Assembly (NCBI RefSeq): GCF_015999305.1
Contig: NZ_JAEAGP010000001.1
Location: forward strand, 2,445,001 to 2,509,000
Origin: Erythrobacter sp. YJ-T3-07
GTDB taxonomy: Bacteria > Pseudomonadota > Alphaproteobacteria > Sphingomonadales > Sphingomonadaceae
Direction: 5' to 3'
Length of the DNA: 64,000 bases
Shown here: piece by piece, positions 55,250 through 64,000 of the stretch
Position numbering within the stretch: the first letter of the stretch is position 1
Layout of the letters: every line of letters begins with the position of its first letter
The notes under the pieces: generated by a model
Told to the model about the DNA's origin: nothing
Seen by the model: only the letters and a program-made list of their open reading frames with translations
The model's database searches: none
Translations under genes and position numbers: made by a program

Positions 55250-55824
55250 GCCGGGCCTCCTTGCAGCATCAGAAACGGTGCCGAAAGCGCTGCGATGCCC
55301 AGCACCCAAGCCAGTTGGGCGCGGCGGCGCGCCATCATGAGCAGCGCGAAGGCAAGGATCGGCCACGCGAGCGGGACCACGGCGAGCACGGCGACATTGC
55401 CGTCCGCCTCAGCCCCACCCGATGCCACGATCAGCGCGCGCACCGCGAGGGCCAGCAACAGGCTGGCGGCAAGAGCCAGCGGGCCGGTGATGAAAAAGGT
55501 CAGCCAGCCTGACCGGCGAGTCCCAGCCGCTTCGTCGCTTCCCCGATGCACCGTGCGGACTGCTTTCGCCCTGCCCTTCCGCACCTTCTCGGTGGCCGCC
55601 AATGCGAGCGCGGCGAAGGCCGCGCCGGTCGCGACGAGGATGGCGACCGTGATGCCCCACTCGCCTGCCGCACGATCCGCGACGACCAGCGCCGCAATCA
55701 GCGCCGCCCAACTTGCAAGGTTGAGGGGGAGCGAGCGCTTCGCCCGCCCCCACGACACCCGCAACACAGCCACACCCGCAATTGCGAGCGCGCTGGCAAG
55801 CCACATCGACGCATCGCCCGCCAT
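55246..55824 (-). CDS. Membrane protein of iron-uptake operon, unknown
   Basis: This 192-residue protein has about six helices (WLASALAIAGVAVLRV, LASWAALIAALVVA, VAILVATGAAFAALALA, FFITGPLALAASLLLAL and two more near the end). A charged loop with RKGRAKAVRTVHRGSDE lies in the middle. It is co-translated with the receptor upstream and the PepSY gene downstream, so it belongs to the same siderophore system. No family is recognised. Confidence 0.75.
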   Translation of the reverse strand: MAGDASMWLASALAIAGVAVLRVSWGRAKRSLPLNLASWAALIAALVVADRAAGEWGITVAILVATGAAFAALALAATEKVRKGRAKAVRTVHRGSDEAAGTRRSGWLTFFITGPLALAASLLLALAVRALIVASGGAEADGNVAVLAVVPLAWPILAFALLMMARRRAQLAWVLGIAALSAPFLMLQGGPA

Positions 55825-57938
55825 CAGAACGCGACGGTCAGCGAGCCGTTGATGCTGCGCTTTTCACCCGGGTAGCAATCGCCGCGCACCAGGCAGACCG
55901 AGTAGTATTCCTCGTTCGTCACGTTGCGCGCGGTGATCCGCAGGCTGAACCGGTCGAAGTCGTAGCCGAGCGACAGATCGCCCACCGTGTGACCATCCAC
56001 GCGGTAGGTCAGCAGGGTATTGGTGATCGCCGAGATGCCGTTGCTCTCGTTCCCGCCGACGTACCGGACGCCACCGCCGAAGCTCAGCCCCTCCAGCGCG
56101 CCGCCGAAGTTGTAGAGCGCGAAGAGCGAGGCCTGCCAGTCGGAGATCGAGGTCAGCGGCAGGCCGTTGGGATCTTCCGCATCCAGATAGGTGACGTTGC
56201 CATCGATCCGCAGGCCGCCGATCAGCGCGTTGGCCTCCAGCTCCGCACCGCGCACCTTCGAGATGCCTTCCTGCTGGCTGTCGGCGCCCGCCAGCGCGGC
56301 GGGATTGGGCAGGTTGGAAACCTCGATATCGAAGACCGAGGCGGTGACCAGAGCGTTGATGCCGGTCGGCTGCCACTTGATCCCGGCCTCGTACTGGCGG
56401 CCTTCCTGGGGTTTAAGCTGCTGGCTGGTGATCCTGTCCACCCCGACGACCGGCTCGAAGCTCTCCGCGTAGCTGACATAGGGAGAGATACCCGCAGGAC
56501 CGCGCCACAGCAGGCCGAAGCTCAGGCTGGTGGCGTCGTCCTTCTGCGTCGTTCCGTTCTCGACCCGGTTCGTCACATCGTCGAACCGGACGCCCGCGTT
56601 GGCGACCAGCGCGCCCCAGCTCATCTGGTCGGAAATGTAATAGCCGGTCGATTCGACGTAGTTGCGTGGGCCGTTGACCTGCAAGGCGCGGATTTGCTCG
56701 ACCGTCGGGGCGTTCGTGTACTGCGGATTGAAGACGTTGAGCGTGCCCGCGTTGAACACATAGGCGGTATCGGAATCGGTGAAGACGTTCTGCGTCTGCA
56801 CGCCCACCAGCAGTTCGTGCCGGATCGGCCCGGTGTTGAACTCGCCGCGCACGCGCGCGTCGAGCGCCAGCTGTTCGCTCCGATTGTCCGCCAAGTAGAA
56901 GGTCCACGCCCCGTCGCCATTGGCGTCGATGCGCGGCACGCCGTTGCCCTGGAACGCGATCCACGCTTGGCGATAATCGGCCTTTGAATCGACGTAACGC
57001 CCGACCGCTTCGAAGGAGAACGCATCGCTCAGCTGCTGTTCGAGGATCAGGGTCAGCGCGAAGCTTTCGGTGTCGTAGGCGTTGAAGCCGGGCGCGCCCA
57101 TGTATTCGTAAGGATCGATTTCCTCGCCGCTGGCCGACGGCAGCAGGGTGCCGGTGACGGGGAGGAACTGGTGCGCGGTGTCCGAATCCTGATCCGAATA
57201 ATTGGCCAGGATCGTGATCTCGGTGCCCGTGGCCGGGCGCAAGGTCAGCGCCGGAGCGATGACGAACTTGTTGTCGTCGACCTCGTCGATCTGGGTGCCG
57301 GAATCGCGCAGCAGGCCGACAAAGCGGAACTGGGCCTCGTCTTCGGCACCGGGGATGGCAATGTTGATGTCGGTCGCGATCTGCTTGCGATCGAAGCTGC
57401 CGTAGTCGAGCCGCACCTCACCCTCGGTCACGCCCTTGGGGCGCTTGGTGACCACGTTGATGATGCCGCCGGGCGAGCCCGCCCCGTAGAGCACCGATGC
57501 CGGCCCCTTGAGCACTTCCACCTGCTCCAGCGTGTAGATGTCCTGCCGGGTCGTGTTGTAATATCCGAACAGGTACTGGAGGTTGTCGCGATATTCGGGC
57601 GCGGCGAGCCCGCGGACCTTGGCGAAATCGCCGCGGGTCGAGAAGCCGAAGGGCTCTGCGGTGACGCCAGCGGAGTAGGTCAGCGCGTCGTCGAGCGACT
57701 GCGCGCCTTTCTCATCGAAATCCTGCGAGGTCTCGATCGAGATCGAGCGCGCCGTCTCCACGATCGGGGTGTCGGACTTGGTCGCGCCGAAATCGGTCAG
57801 CGCGCCGGTGACCACGATCGTGCGATTATCGGATGCGCCCTCGGGATCGCCGGTTTCGGCAGAGGCGTCCTGAGCCAGAGCGGGCGACGCGGCAATCAGC
57901 GCGAGCGATGCGGTCGTGGCGGCGAAAATCGGTTTCAC
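55824..57938 (-). CDS. TonB-dependent ferric siderophore receptor
   Basis: This 704-residue outer-membrane receptor has a signal peptide (about 1-22, ending ALAQ), a plug with NRTIVVTGAL, DALTYSAGVTAEPFG, RDNLQYLFGYYNTTRQDIYTLEQVEVLKGPASVLYGAGSPGGIINVVTKRPKG, and a barrel ending SLTVAF. The plug resembles FhuA/FpvA-type siderophore receptors. GTG at 57938 is chosen because CAGGGAG lies seven bases before it. A Fur-box-like site lies about 35 bases upstream. First gene of a three-gene operon. Confidence 0.93.
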   Translation of the reverse strand: MKPIFAATTASLALIAASPALAQDASAETGDPEGASDNRTIVVTGALTDFGATKSDTPIVETARSISIETSQDFDEKGAQSLDDALTYSAGVTAEPFGFSTRGDFAKVRGLAAPEYRDNLQYLFGYYNTTRQDIYTLEQVEVLKGPASVLYGAGSPGGIINVVTKRPKGVTEGEVRLDYGSFDRKQIATDINIAIPGAEDEAQFRFVGLLRDSGTQIDEVDDNKFVIAPALTLRPATGTEITILANYSDQDSDTAHQFLPVTGTLLPSASGEEIDPYEYMGAPGFNAYDTESFALTLILEQQLSDAFSFEAVGRYVDSKADYRQAWIAFQGNGVPRIDANGDGAWTFYLADNRSEQLALDARVRGEFNTGPIRHELLVGVQTQNVFTDSDTAYVFNAGTLNVFNPQYTNAPTVEQIRALQVNGPRNYVESTGYYISDQMSWGALVANAGVRFDDVTNRVENGTTQKDDATSLSFGLLWRGPAGISPYVSYAESFEPVVGVDRITSQQLKPQEGRQYEAGIKWQPTGINALVTASVFDIEVSNLPNPAALAGADSQQEGISKVRGAELEANALIGGLRIDGNVTYLDAEDPNGLPLTSISDWQASLFALYNFGGALEGLSFGGGVRYVGGNESNGISAITNTLLTYRVDGHTVGDLSLGYDFDRFSLRITARNVTNEEYYSVCLVRGDCYPGEKRSINGSLTVAF

Positions 57939-57971
57939 TTTTAGCTCCCTGAACACAATGTGAGCGCCTGC

Positions 57972-57990
57972 TAATGAAAGCCATTCGCAA
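57972..57990 (-). promoter_or_regulatory. Candidate Fur box before the siderophore receptor
   Basis: The minus strand reads TTGCGAATGGCTTTCATTA, close to Fur sites of proteobacteria of the type TTGCGAATnATTnTCATT, with a preceding TTGCAA. It lies 34 bases before the receptor start. I infer iron repression; a mismatch in the middle lowers certainty. Confidence 0.45.
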
Positions 57991-58102
57991 TTGCAATGGG
58001 AGTGCGGGCGCGACCAGCAATTATGCGTTCAACCCTCTGGAAGCGTTGGATTTCATTCTCCTTACTTTCTGTTTGATCCCTCCGGTTGCGCTGTCTGGAC
58101 TT

Positions 58103-58145
58103 CAAAAAACACGAAGAACCCGGACGCCCACAGGACGTCCGGGTT
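58103..58145 (-). terminator. Intrinsic terminator after the autotransporter gene
   Basis: AACCCGGACG (58117-58126) pairs with CGTCCGGGTT (58136-58145) around a nine-base loop. On the minus strand the stem is followed by CTTCGTGTTTTTTG. This is a classical rho-independent terminator, about 80 bases after the stop of the autotransporter gene. Confidence 0.85.
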
Positions 58146-58223
58146 CAGGATTCGATCGGCCCATCAGGGGACAAAGGGTTTTGGACCGGTTGCCGAACCC
58201 ATCCCGTAAGTTCTGCGGCAGCG

Positions 58224-61200
58224 CTACATCGCGAAGCTGACCGAGGCGCGCAGGGCGTAGCCGATCTGTTCGTTGTGCTCCTCCGCCGAAAGTTCGCCCG
58301 AGATCGTGTAGAACTCGGTGCCGCCGACCCCGCGCAGCCGGGCATACCAGCCGCTCGCCCGCTGGTCGGGCGTCAGGGTAAAGCTCTCGCCATCGCCGAA
58401 GCGCGCAGTCGTCGCTCCGAGTTCTCCGGAGAGGATCTCGCGCCAGCCGCCTTCCGCCTCGATCCGCAGCCAGTTCGTGTCACGCTTGCGCATGCCGAGC
58501 AGATCGACGCCAACAGCACTGCCGACATTGATTGCAAGTTCATCGCTGGTGCGATCCTCGATGGTCAGATTCAGGCCTTCGCCACCGGTCTCGACATAGC
58601 CGTCCTCGCTCAGCCGGATGTAGTCGAGCGTCACCGAGGGCCGGAAGAAGAAGAACTGCGATCCGGCTTCGAGCGAGACCCCGCCGATGAAGCTCGTCGC
58701 GTTGCCCGACCACTGACCGTCCATCGTCCGCGTGACGGTCTTATTGCCGTCCTGGCCATTGAAGTAGCGCGCACCATCGAAGTTCGCGAAGCTGTAGGAA
58801 CCGCGCGCGAAGCCGGACAACGCGCCCCATTTCCCGCGCCAGTAGAGCGCACCTTCATAGGTATTGGAGATGAGGCTGTTGTCGGCCAGCGTATCGTGCC
58901 GGTTCCACAGCCAGGTGGCCGTGGCGCCGACAGTGCCGAGCCCCGTCTTCAATTCGGCACCGCCAGAAAAGCCCAGACCGTCGAGATCGTACTGCGCGGT
59001 GTCCCCTTCGTCCTTCGACGAATCCCACGCCGCCGCATCGAATACGATGCTAAGCTTTTCCTTGCGTTCGAACGGCCCCTGCGGCTCCGCGAGCCTGCGC
59101 GCGAAGGCCCGGATCCCGAGGCTCAGGCCGTCGAACGCCCCGCCCGCATGATCGGGCAGCGTCTGCGCGACCGCAGCGCGAAACGCATCCTTCTCGGTGA
59201 TGCCAAGAAACACATTCGCCACGTCGTCATCATCGGCGAGAGCGACGTAAAGCGCGTCGTAGGTGGTCGCCTGCGCGCGGTTGAGGCCCAGTTCATCAGT
59301 CGCCTTGCGGTCGATATCGACCTTCACGAGCCCCGCCGCCTGATCCACGGCCAGCTGCGCCTTGTACATGAAGGGGACCAGCGCGACGTCCGGCTTCAGG
59401 GTTCCTGCACCCGTCAGCGTGCCCGCGTCGATGACGGTGTAGATGCCTTCCGCCTCGGCAATATCGGTCAGCCGCAGCTTGAGCTTTGCGCCGTCCGCAA
59501 AGCTGGCATTGCCGGTGACGGTGATCCCGCTGCCCGCAGCCGGATCCTTGCTAAGCGTAGTGACGACCACGCCGTTGGCACCGACCGCAAGTGTCGCGAC
59601 AGTGGTCGGCGCCCCCAGATCGAGCGCGCCGCCGTTGACCACCACCGCGAGGTTTTCACTGCCGGCCAGACGCCCCTTGAACAGGGCCTTGTCGCCCAGC
59701 GTAAGCTTACCCGCTCCCCCAGCGAAATCGGCCGTTCCCGAGAAGCCCGAGGTGCCCGAAAGGGCCAATTCGTCGGCCTGGCCGCCAAAGCTTGCCTTGC
59801 CGGCAAAGGTCGCATCGCCTGACATGACAAAACGATCCAGCCCAGTGCCGAAGGAGACATTGCCTGCGACAGTCCCATCGAGCAGTTCCAGCCGATCTTC
59901 CCCGCTGCCGAACAGGATATCGCCCTTGATACCCGGCGCGTTGACGCCCGAGCCGACCACCGTCTGGCGAACGGTCGCACCGGCGGCCACGCTGGTCAGG
60001 TCGATCGCGATATTGCGACCGGTGTCGGCCTTCGCGCCGGTGGCGCTGATCTGGCCGCTGTTCTCGACCAGACGCAGCGTACCGCTGCGATCGATGATCG
60101 CCACTGCGGTACTGGTATCCTTGAGGGCAGTCGCCTTGATCGTGCCGGCGTTGCGGACATAGGGCAGGCTCGCCTCGGCATCGATCGCAAGCGCGGTCGC
60201 ACGCGTTGCGTCACGGCTTCCGCCGGAAGCGGAGATGGTGCCGGAGTTGCGCAATTCGGGGGTAGAAGCACCCGCCCCAAGGCGCAGCGCGGTCGCGTTG
60301 CTGTCTTTCGAGGTCGCGCCGATCGAACCGTTTACGGCAATGCCACCGGCCACCGCGACATCGCCGCCGCGCCCGCCAACGACCATCCCGTTGCCGTCGA
60401 TCCCGCCATACACGCCCTGGCCCGAGATCGATCCATCGACGATGATTCCGAAGCCGGTCCCGGTCGCCGGCAGCGCACCGATGGCAATATCCCTGTCGGC
60501 GGCTCCGATCACCACTGCGGGCGCTGCACCGTAGGAGATGACCTTGGCAGAGCCTTCCTTCGCATCCTCAATTCCGTCCTTGTCCTCGTCGGGATCGTCC
60601 TTGTTGGAATCGGCGGGCGGCACGGCGAAGCGGATGCCCTTGGCCACATCGCCTTCGATGAGGATCGCACTGCCTCCCTGAAGCACGTCGTCGCCATCGA
60701 CCTTGCTCAGATCGGCAGGCGCAGTGACAGCACGATAGCCGGTGGACGCGATCGTCCCCTGCACCACCAGAGTGCCGTCGAGATCGCCTGCGAAACGTGC
60801 GCCAACGGCATCCTCGCCCGTCGCCGTTACCGTCCCGGCGAGGCGTACGTCGCCGGTTACGTCATGCAGGTCGATGCCCACGGTTCGGTCGCCCAGGACC
60901 GCCGTCTCGCCATCATGGACAAGCTTGCCGTCCAGCGTGCCCGCGACCCATATCCCGGCAGAGTCATTGCCTTCGACGGCGATCTTGCCGGAGTTGACGA
61001 TGTTCCCGGTCAGATTGCCGCGGATCCGGATACCTGCGCGGTCGGTGCCGACCGCAAAGGGTCCGTCGAGATCCTTGTCGTTGTCGACATCGGTGGGCGT
61101 GTAGGTTTCATCGACCGTGATGGTGCCGGTGTTGACGATGTCGGACTGCCGGTCGCCGGCGGTCTCGATCCCGCTCCCACCATCCACATTGGTGACGACG

Positions 61201-61424
61201 ATCTTGCCTTCGTTGGTCGCGTCGTGATCGCTGTCGACGACGATCCCCGAGCCGCTGGTCAGCTCGATCGAACCGTTCTTCGTCACCTTTACGTTGTCGC
61301 CAGCCCCATCCTTGAGCTGCGACGTGCGAACCGTCTGGGTACGCTTCGCGTCGACCGTGGTCTGGGCCGCCGCAGGCGCCGCAAGGGCCGCAAGTGCGGT
61401 TCCGGCCAGAAGATAACGATACAT
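58224..61424 (-). CDS. Autotransporter-domain surface protein with repetitive passenger
   Basis: This 1066-residue protein has a signal peptide (1-21, ending AAAQT). The passenger (about 25-770) is built of beta-helix-type repeats: many NSGTI, NEGKI and NAGTI units with Gly, Asp and Ser. Acidic inserts with calcium-site-like pattern occur (DVDNDKDLDG near residue 115, DSNKDDPDEDKDGIEDA near 275). The C-terminal autotransporter barrel (about 785-1066) starts GGAFDGLSLGIRAFARRL and ends SVSFAM. The last residue is Met rather than the usual Phe. GGAGGA five bases before the ATG supports the start. Role at the cell surface (adhesion or biofilm) is inferred. Confidence 0.88.
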   Translation of the reverse strand: MYRYLLAGTALAALAAPAAAQTTVDAKRTQTVRTSQLKDGAGDNVKVTKNGSIELTSGSGIVVDSDHDATNEGKIVVTNVDGGSGIETAGDRQSDIVNTGTITVDETYTPTDVDNDKDLDGPFAVGTDRAGIRIRGNLTGNIVNSGKIAVEGNDSAGIWVAGTLDGKLVHDGETAVLGDRTVGIDLHDVTGDVRLAGTVTATGEDAVGARFAGDLDGTLVVQGTIASTGYRAVTAPADLSKVDGDDVLQGGSAILIEGDVAKGIRFAVPPADSNKDDPDEDKDGIEDAKEGSAKVISYGAAPAVVIGAADRDIAIGALPATGTGFGIIVDGSISGQGVYGGIDGNGMVVGGRGGDVAVAGGIAVNGSIGATSKDSNATALRLGAGASTPELRNSGTISASGGSRDATRATALAIDAEASLPYVRNAGTIKATALKDTSTAVAIIDRSGTLRLVENSGQISATGAKADTGRNIAIDLTSVAAGATVRQTVVGSGVNAPGIKGDILFGSGEDRLELLDGTVAGNVSFGTGLDRFVMSGDATFAGKASFGGQADELALSGTSGFSGTADFAGGAGKLTLGDKALFKGRLAGSENLAVVVNGGALDLGAPTTVATLAVGANGVVVTTLSKDPAAGSGITVTGNASFADGAKLKLRLTDIAEAEGIYTVIDAGTLTGAGTLKPDVALVPFMYKAQLAVDQAAGLVKVDIDRKATDELGLNRAQATTYDALYVALADDDDVANVFLGITEKDAFRAAVAQTLPDHAGGAFDGLSLGIRAFARRLAEPQGPFERKEKLSIVFDAAAWDSSKDEGDTAQYDLDGLGFSGGAELKTGLGTVGATATWLWNRHDTLADNSLISNTYEGALYWRGKWGALSGFARGSYSFANFDGARYFNGQDGNKTVTRTMDGQWSGNATSFIGGVSLEAGSQFFFFRPSVTLDYIRLSEDGYVETGGEGLNLTIEDRTSDELAINVGSAVGVDLLGMRKRDTNWLRIEAEGGWREILSGELGATTARFGDGESFTLTPDQRASGWYARLRGVGGTEFYTISGELSAEEHNEQIGYALRASVSFAM

Positions 61425-61517
61425 GCATTCCTCCGTCTTGAGTCAGACGGGAGGACGGAGCCGACGGTAAGTTGCCTTGGTCCTGTCGATAAAAATCTCG
61501 CGAGCCCGGCCCAGCCG

Positions 61518-63896
61518 CTAGAACGCGAAGTCGACGCCGATCCGGATGGTGCGCGGGCGCAGCGGGGTTTCCTGCGCGCGGACCACCGCAAACGGCGTGC
61601 CCAGCGCGAACCGGTTGCCCTTCGCGTCGGCCAGATTGGTGATCGAAAGCGTACCGCCGATCCGATCATTGCCGATCCGCAGCGTCATCCCGCTGTCGAG
61701 ATAGTCCCCCTGCAGATCGCCGAGTTCGGGGCCGATGCCCAGCCGCGACTTGCCGATATAGCTCGCCCACGCGCGCGCATCGAGATCGAGGCTTGCGCCG
61801 ATCGGACGGGAATATTCCAGCCCCAGCCGCCCCGAAAATTCCGCGATATTGGGCACATGCGAGGTACGGCCCATAAGAAGGATGAGGTTGAAGGGAGGCT
61901 CGTCGATCGAGCTGCGATTGATGCTGGCACCGCCCGTCAGCCGCAGTTCGGGCGTGAGATACACGCCTGCGCTGGCGCTGATCGTCCACACGCGACCATC
62001 GCCGATATTCGCCGTGCTGGGCAGCCCGGCCACATCGATGAAATCGGCCTGGATGTCGTTCCATCTGGTGTAGGACAGGTTGAGCGCCAGATCGAAGGGA
62101 TCGCGCCCGGGAACTCCGTGGCGAACGCCGACCTCGAAGGTCTGCGCGTCGTCGCGATCGAACCGGCGGACGAATTCGCCCTCGATCGCGAGGCCGCCCG
62201 GCCGGAAGCCCTCCTGATAGCGAAGATAGAGGCTGGTATCCGGCGCCAGTCTGGCCATCAGCGATGCCGAGGGAAGAAAGGCCGACTGGTCCCGCTTTGC
62301 CGTCACCGCCGCACGCTCGATCACCAGCGCGGGAGCTACATCCTCCGCACTGCCGCCCAGTCGCACCAGCGAATAGCGCGCCCCCAGAGTGGCGATCAGA
62401 TTGTCATGCAGGCGATAGGACCCCTCCGCATAGACCGTGCCTTCGGTGACGGTATTGAGCACGCCGGTGGTGGCCGCGCGCAGGGTCATCTGCTGCAGGC
62501 TGCGGGTGAGCTGGGTGCGGTTGTCGACCAGGCTCAGCCCCGCGACCCACCCGAACCGGTCATCGATCGGCTGCCACAGACGCGTTTCGTGCGCGATCAT
62601 CCGCGTTTCGTTGCGCTGGACGAATAACCGCTCCTGCTCCTGCTCGGTCGACGCATCGTAGCGTTCTTCCAGGGTCTGATCGGCAATTGCGGTGGACGAC
62701 CGCAGACGCACCGCGCCGATGCGACCATCGATCACTATCTGGCCGTGCAGGTATTCCGCATCCGATCCTTCACGGACCCGCGCCGCGCTGTCGTAGCCGG
62801 GCTGGTTGCGGGTGACGTACTGGCTGTCCTGCGCGTGGGTGGTCTGGCCCAAGCCGATGAGGTCGATCGTCCAGTCCGGTGCCAGCTGCGCGCGCAGGAT
62901 GGCCCGCCCCGAAAGGATCGAGGTCCGGTTGACGTCGGTCCGGTCGAGGAACGGCTTGTCGATATAGCCCCCTTCCGTCACCCCATCGAGGGTCACACGA
63001 AGCGCAGCCTTGTCGCTCGCAAGCGGGAGGTTGGCGATCAGCCCGAGATCGGCGCTGCCGTCGCCATGTTCGGTCAGCGCCCCGCCCAGCGTTCCGCTCG
63101 CAAAGGAGCGCCCGAGTTCGGGGCTGTTGGGCACCAGCCGGATGATCCCGCCGAGCGAGCCCGCGCCGTAGAGGGTGCCCTGCGGTCCTTCCAGCACCTC
63201 CACCCGTTCAAGGTCGGAAAGCCTGAGATCAGGATCGGGCGCGTTGTAGCTCAGCCGGATATCGCCGAGATACTGCCCGACTGTCGCCTGCGTGGGACCG
63301 GTAAAGCTGGAGTCCGCGATGCCCCGGATGAACAGCTTGTTGCGTCCGCTGCCAAGATAGGTGGAGGAAACGGTGGCGACGCGCTGGGTAATCTTCTCGG
63401 TCCCGCCAACGCCGCCGAGCGCCAGTTCCTCGCCATCGAGCATCGAGACCTGTGCGGGCATTTCCTTCAGCGGCAGGTCGCGCTTGCTGGCGGTCACCAC
63501 GATCTCTGTGGGAAGCGCGACAGGCGGCGGCGCGGGACTCGGCCGCGGCCGGCGCTCGACCTTCGCACCGCGTGTCTCGCTGCGCTGGCGGGCGGTTCGT
63601 GCGGGAAGCGGATCGAGCCGCCAGGCCATTGCGCTGATACGGACCGCGCGGGCATTCGCCTGCCGCGCCAGCCGCTGCACCGCCGCCTCTGCGGACATGG
63701 TCCCGCGAATGCGCGCGACCCGCCGCGACGACAGGCTGGAACCGTTGACCACGATGCTCGACTTCGTCTGACGGGCGAGCGCGATCGCGGAATCCGCGAG
63801 CGTTCCGGCAGGCACATCGATCGCATGCTCCTGCGCGCTGGCCGGATATGCCGCGCTCGCCACCAGGGCCGCCACAAGAACCGGGTACGCGCGCAT
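61518..63896 (-). CDS. TonB-dependent receptor with N-terminal STN domain (FecA-type)
   Basis: This 792-residue outer-membrane protein has a signal peptide (about 1-21), an STN (secretin/TonB short N-terminal) domain (about 22-95: IDVPAGTLADSAIALARQTKSSIVVNG, RGTMSAEAAVQRLARQ) and a Pro/Arg-rich linker. The plug has TEIVVTASKRDLPLKEMPAQVSML, LERVEVLEGPQGTLYGAGSLGGIIRLV. The barrel ends RIGVDFAF. The STN domain passes a signal to a FecR-type anti-sigma factor, and a gene end compatible with fecR lies upstream. Substrate unknown. Confidence 0.93.
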   Translation of the reverse strand: MRAYPVLVAALVASAAYPASAQEHAIDVPAGTLADSAIALARQTKSSIVVNGSSLSSRRVARIRGTMSAEAAVQRLARQANARAVRISAMAWRLDPLPARTARQRSETRGAKVERRPRPSPAPPPVALPTEIVVTASKRDLPLKEMPAQVSMLDGEELALGGVGGTEKITQRVATVSSTYLGSGRNKLFIRGIADSSFTGPTQATVGQYLGDIRLSYNAPDPDLRLSDLERVEVLEGPQGTLYGAGSLGGIIRLVPNSPELGRSFASGTLGGALTEHGDGSADLGLIANLPLASDKAALRVTLDGVTEGGYIDKPFLDRTDVNRTSILSGRAILRAQLAPDWTIDLIGLGQTTHAQDSQYVTRNQPGYDSAARVREGSDAEYLHGQIVIDGRIGAVRLRSSTAIADQTLEERYDASTEQEQERLFVQRNETRMIAHETRLWQPIDDRFGWVAGLSLVDNRTQLTRSLQQMTLRAATTGVLNTVTEGTVYAEGSYRLHDNLIATLGARYSLVRLGGSAEDVAPALVIERAAVTAKRDQSAFLPSASLMARLAPDTSLYLRYQEGFRPGGLAIEGEFVRRFDRDDAQTFEVGVRHGVPGRDPFDLALNLSYTRWNDIQADFIDVAGLPSTANIGDGRVWTISASAGVYLTPELRLTGGASINRSSIDEPPFNLILLMGRTSHVPNIAEFSGRLGLEYSRPIGASLDLDARAWASYIGKSRLGIGPELGDLQGDYLDSGMTLRIGNDRIGGTLSITNLADAKGNRFALGTPFAVVRAQETPLRPRTIRIGVDFAF

Positions 63897-63898
63897 GA

Positions 63899-64000
63899 TC
63901 AGCGTCCGCCGATTATCCAGACATCACCGTCCTGCCGCACATCGATCCCCAGCAGGGGCCCCAGCGCCCCCGGATCGCGGCGCAGCAGATCGATCGCAAC
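63899..64000 (-). CDS. C-terminal end of an upstream gene, possibly FecR-type regulator (partial)
   Basis: Thirty-three residues (LLRRDPGALGPLLGIDV and DGDVWIIGGR among them) run from the window edge to a TGA two bases before the receptor ATG, so the two genes share a transcript. Position before an STN-type receptor suggests a fecR-like anti-sigma factor. The fragment alone is too short to confirm. Confidence 0.55.
   Translation of the reverse strand, partial: VAIDLLRRDPGALGPLLGIDVRQDGDVWIIGGR

Noticed and set aside
57939..58102. Small gene between the siderophore receptor and the autotransporter terminator
   Set aside because: Short plus-strand frames have no ribosome site and overlap the candidate Fur site and the terminator.
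58086..59822. Plus-strand frame of 578 codons opposite the autotransporter
   Set aside because: It begins in the terminator region and shows only shadow composition; the minus-strand gene has signal peptide, repeats and barrel.
60864..62627. Plus-strand frame of 587 codons across the autotransporter and receptor genes
   Set aside because: It crosses two real genes and their gap without any start signal or domain.

Overview
The window is GC-rich chromosomal DNA (roughly two thirds G+C by eye) from an alphaproteobacterium of the order Sphingomonadales, most likely the Erythrobacteraceae/Sphingomonadaceae. This placement is an inference from several things seen together: an Atm1-type exporter very close to Novosphingobium NaAtm1, an EipA/DUF1134 envelope protein, a COQ9-type protein, many TonB-dependent receptors, and frequent GTG/TTG starts with 4-base ATGA/GTGA gene overlaps. 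No ribosomal RNA, CRISPR array or insertion sequence was found.

Layout. 0-3.5 kb: the end of a surface-polysaccharide locus (flippase) and an Atm1 ABC exporter. 3.5-9.8 kb: a periplasmic M16 zinc peptidase, a SulP anion transporter, an MFS carrier and a small secreted Cys-rich protein. 9.9-14.6 kb: housekeeping genes hslUV, bamE, a ubiquinol-cytochrome c chaperone, yceD and a PAS-only membrane protein. 14.6-18.2 kb: a translationally coupled ABC-F ATPase/KtrB/KtrA cluster. 18.5-24.97 kb: ssb, the feoAB iron(II) importer with a candidate Fur box, coq9, an ankyrin protein, and SCO/YcgN/SprT-like genes. 25-28 kb: ribD-ribE and small genes. 28.2-32.5 kb: a methionine aminopeptidase coupled to a ParD-like antitoxin gene, an acetyltransferase, an aromatic aminotransferase, EipA and tRNA-Ser(GCU).

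32.57-40.23 kb is a mobile island of about 7.7 kb inserted in the 3' end of tRNA-Ser and bounded by a 14-bp direct repeat. It holds a P4-type integrase, an AlpA-like regulator, a tightly overlapped primase/ATPase replication module, phage-type HGG-motif and HNH proteins, and a lower-GC cargo block of unknown function. It has no structural, lysis or portal genes, so it looks like a phage satellite or other parasitic integrative element.

40.4-53.9 kb: a patatin lipase, a decayed MscS-like fragment, then a B12 regulon. Two divergent cobalamin riboswitches share a roughly 90-bp promoter region. The leftward one controls btuB-DUF1636-cobT-phosphatase-cobS-cobC-cbiB-cobQ-cobU. The rightward one controls an unassigned membrane protein, cobO and cobB. 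Together these genes cover corrinoid uptake, a,c-diamide formation, adenosylation and nucleotide-loop assembly. Corrin-ring synthesis genes are not in the window. 53.9-64 kb: an iron-siderophore receptor operon (receptor, small membrane protein, PepSY reductase-like protein) behind a possible Fur site, a large autotransporter with a clear intrinsic terminator, an STN-domain TonB receptor, and the end of a gene that is probably its FecR-type regulator.
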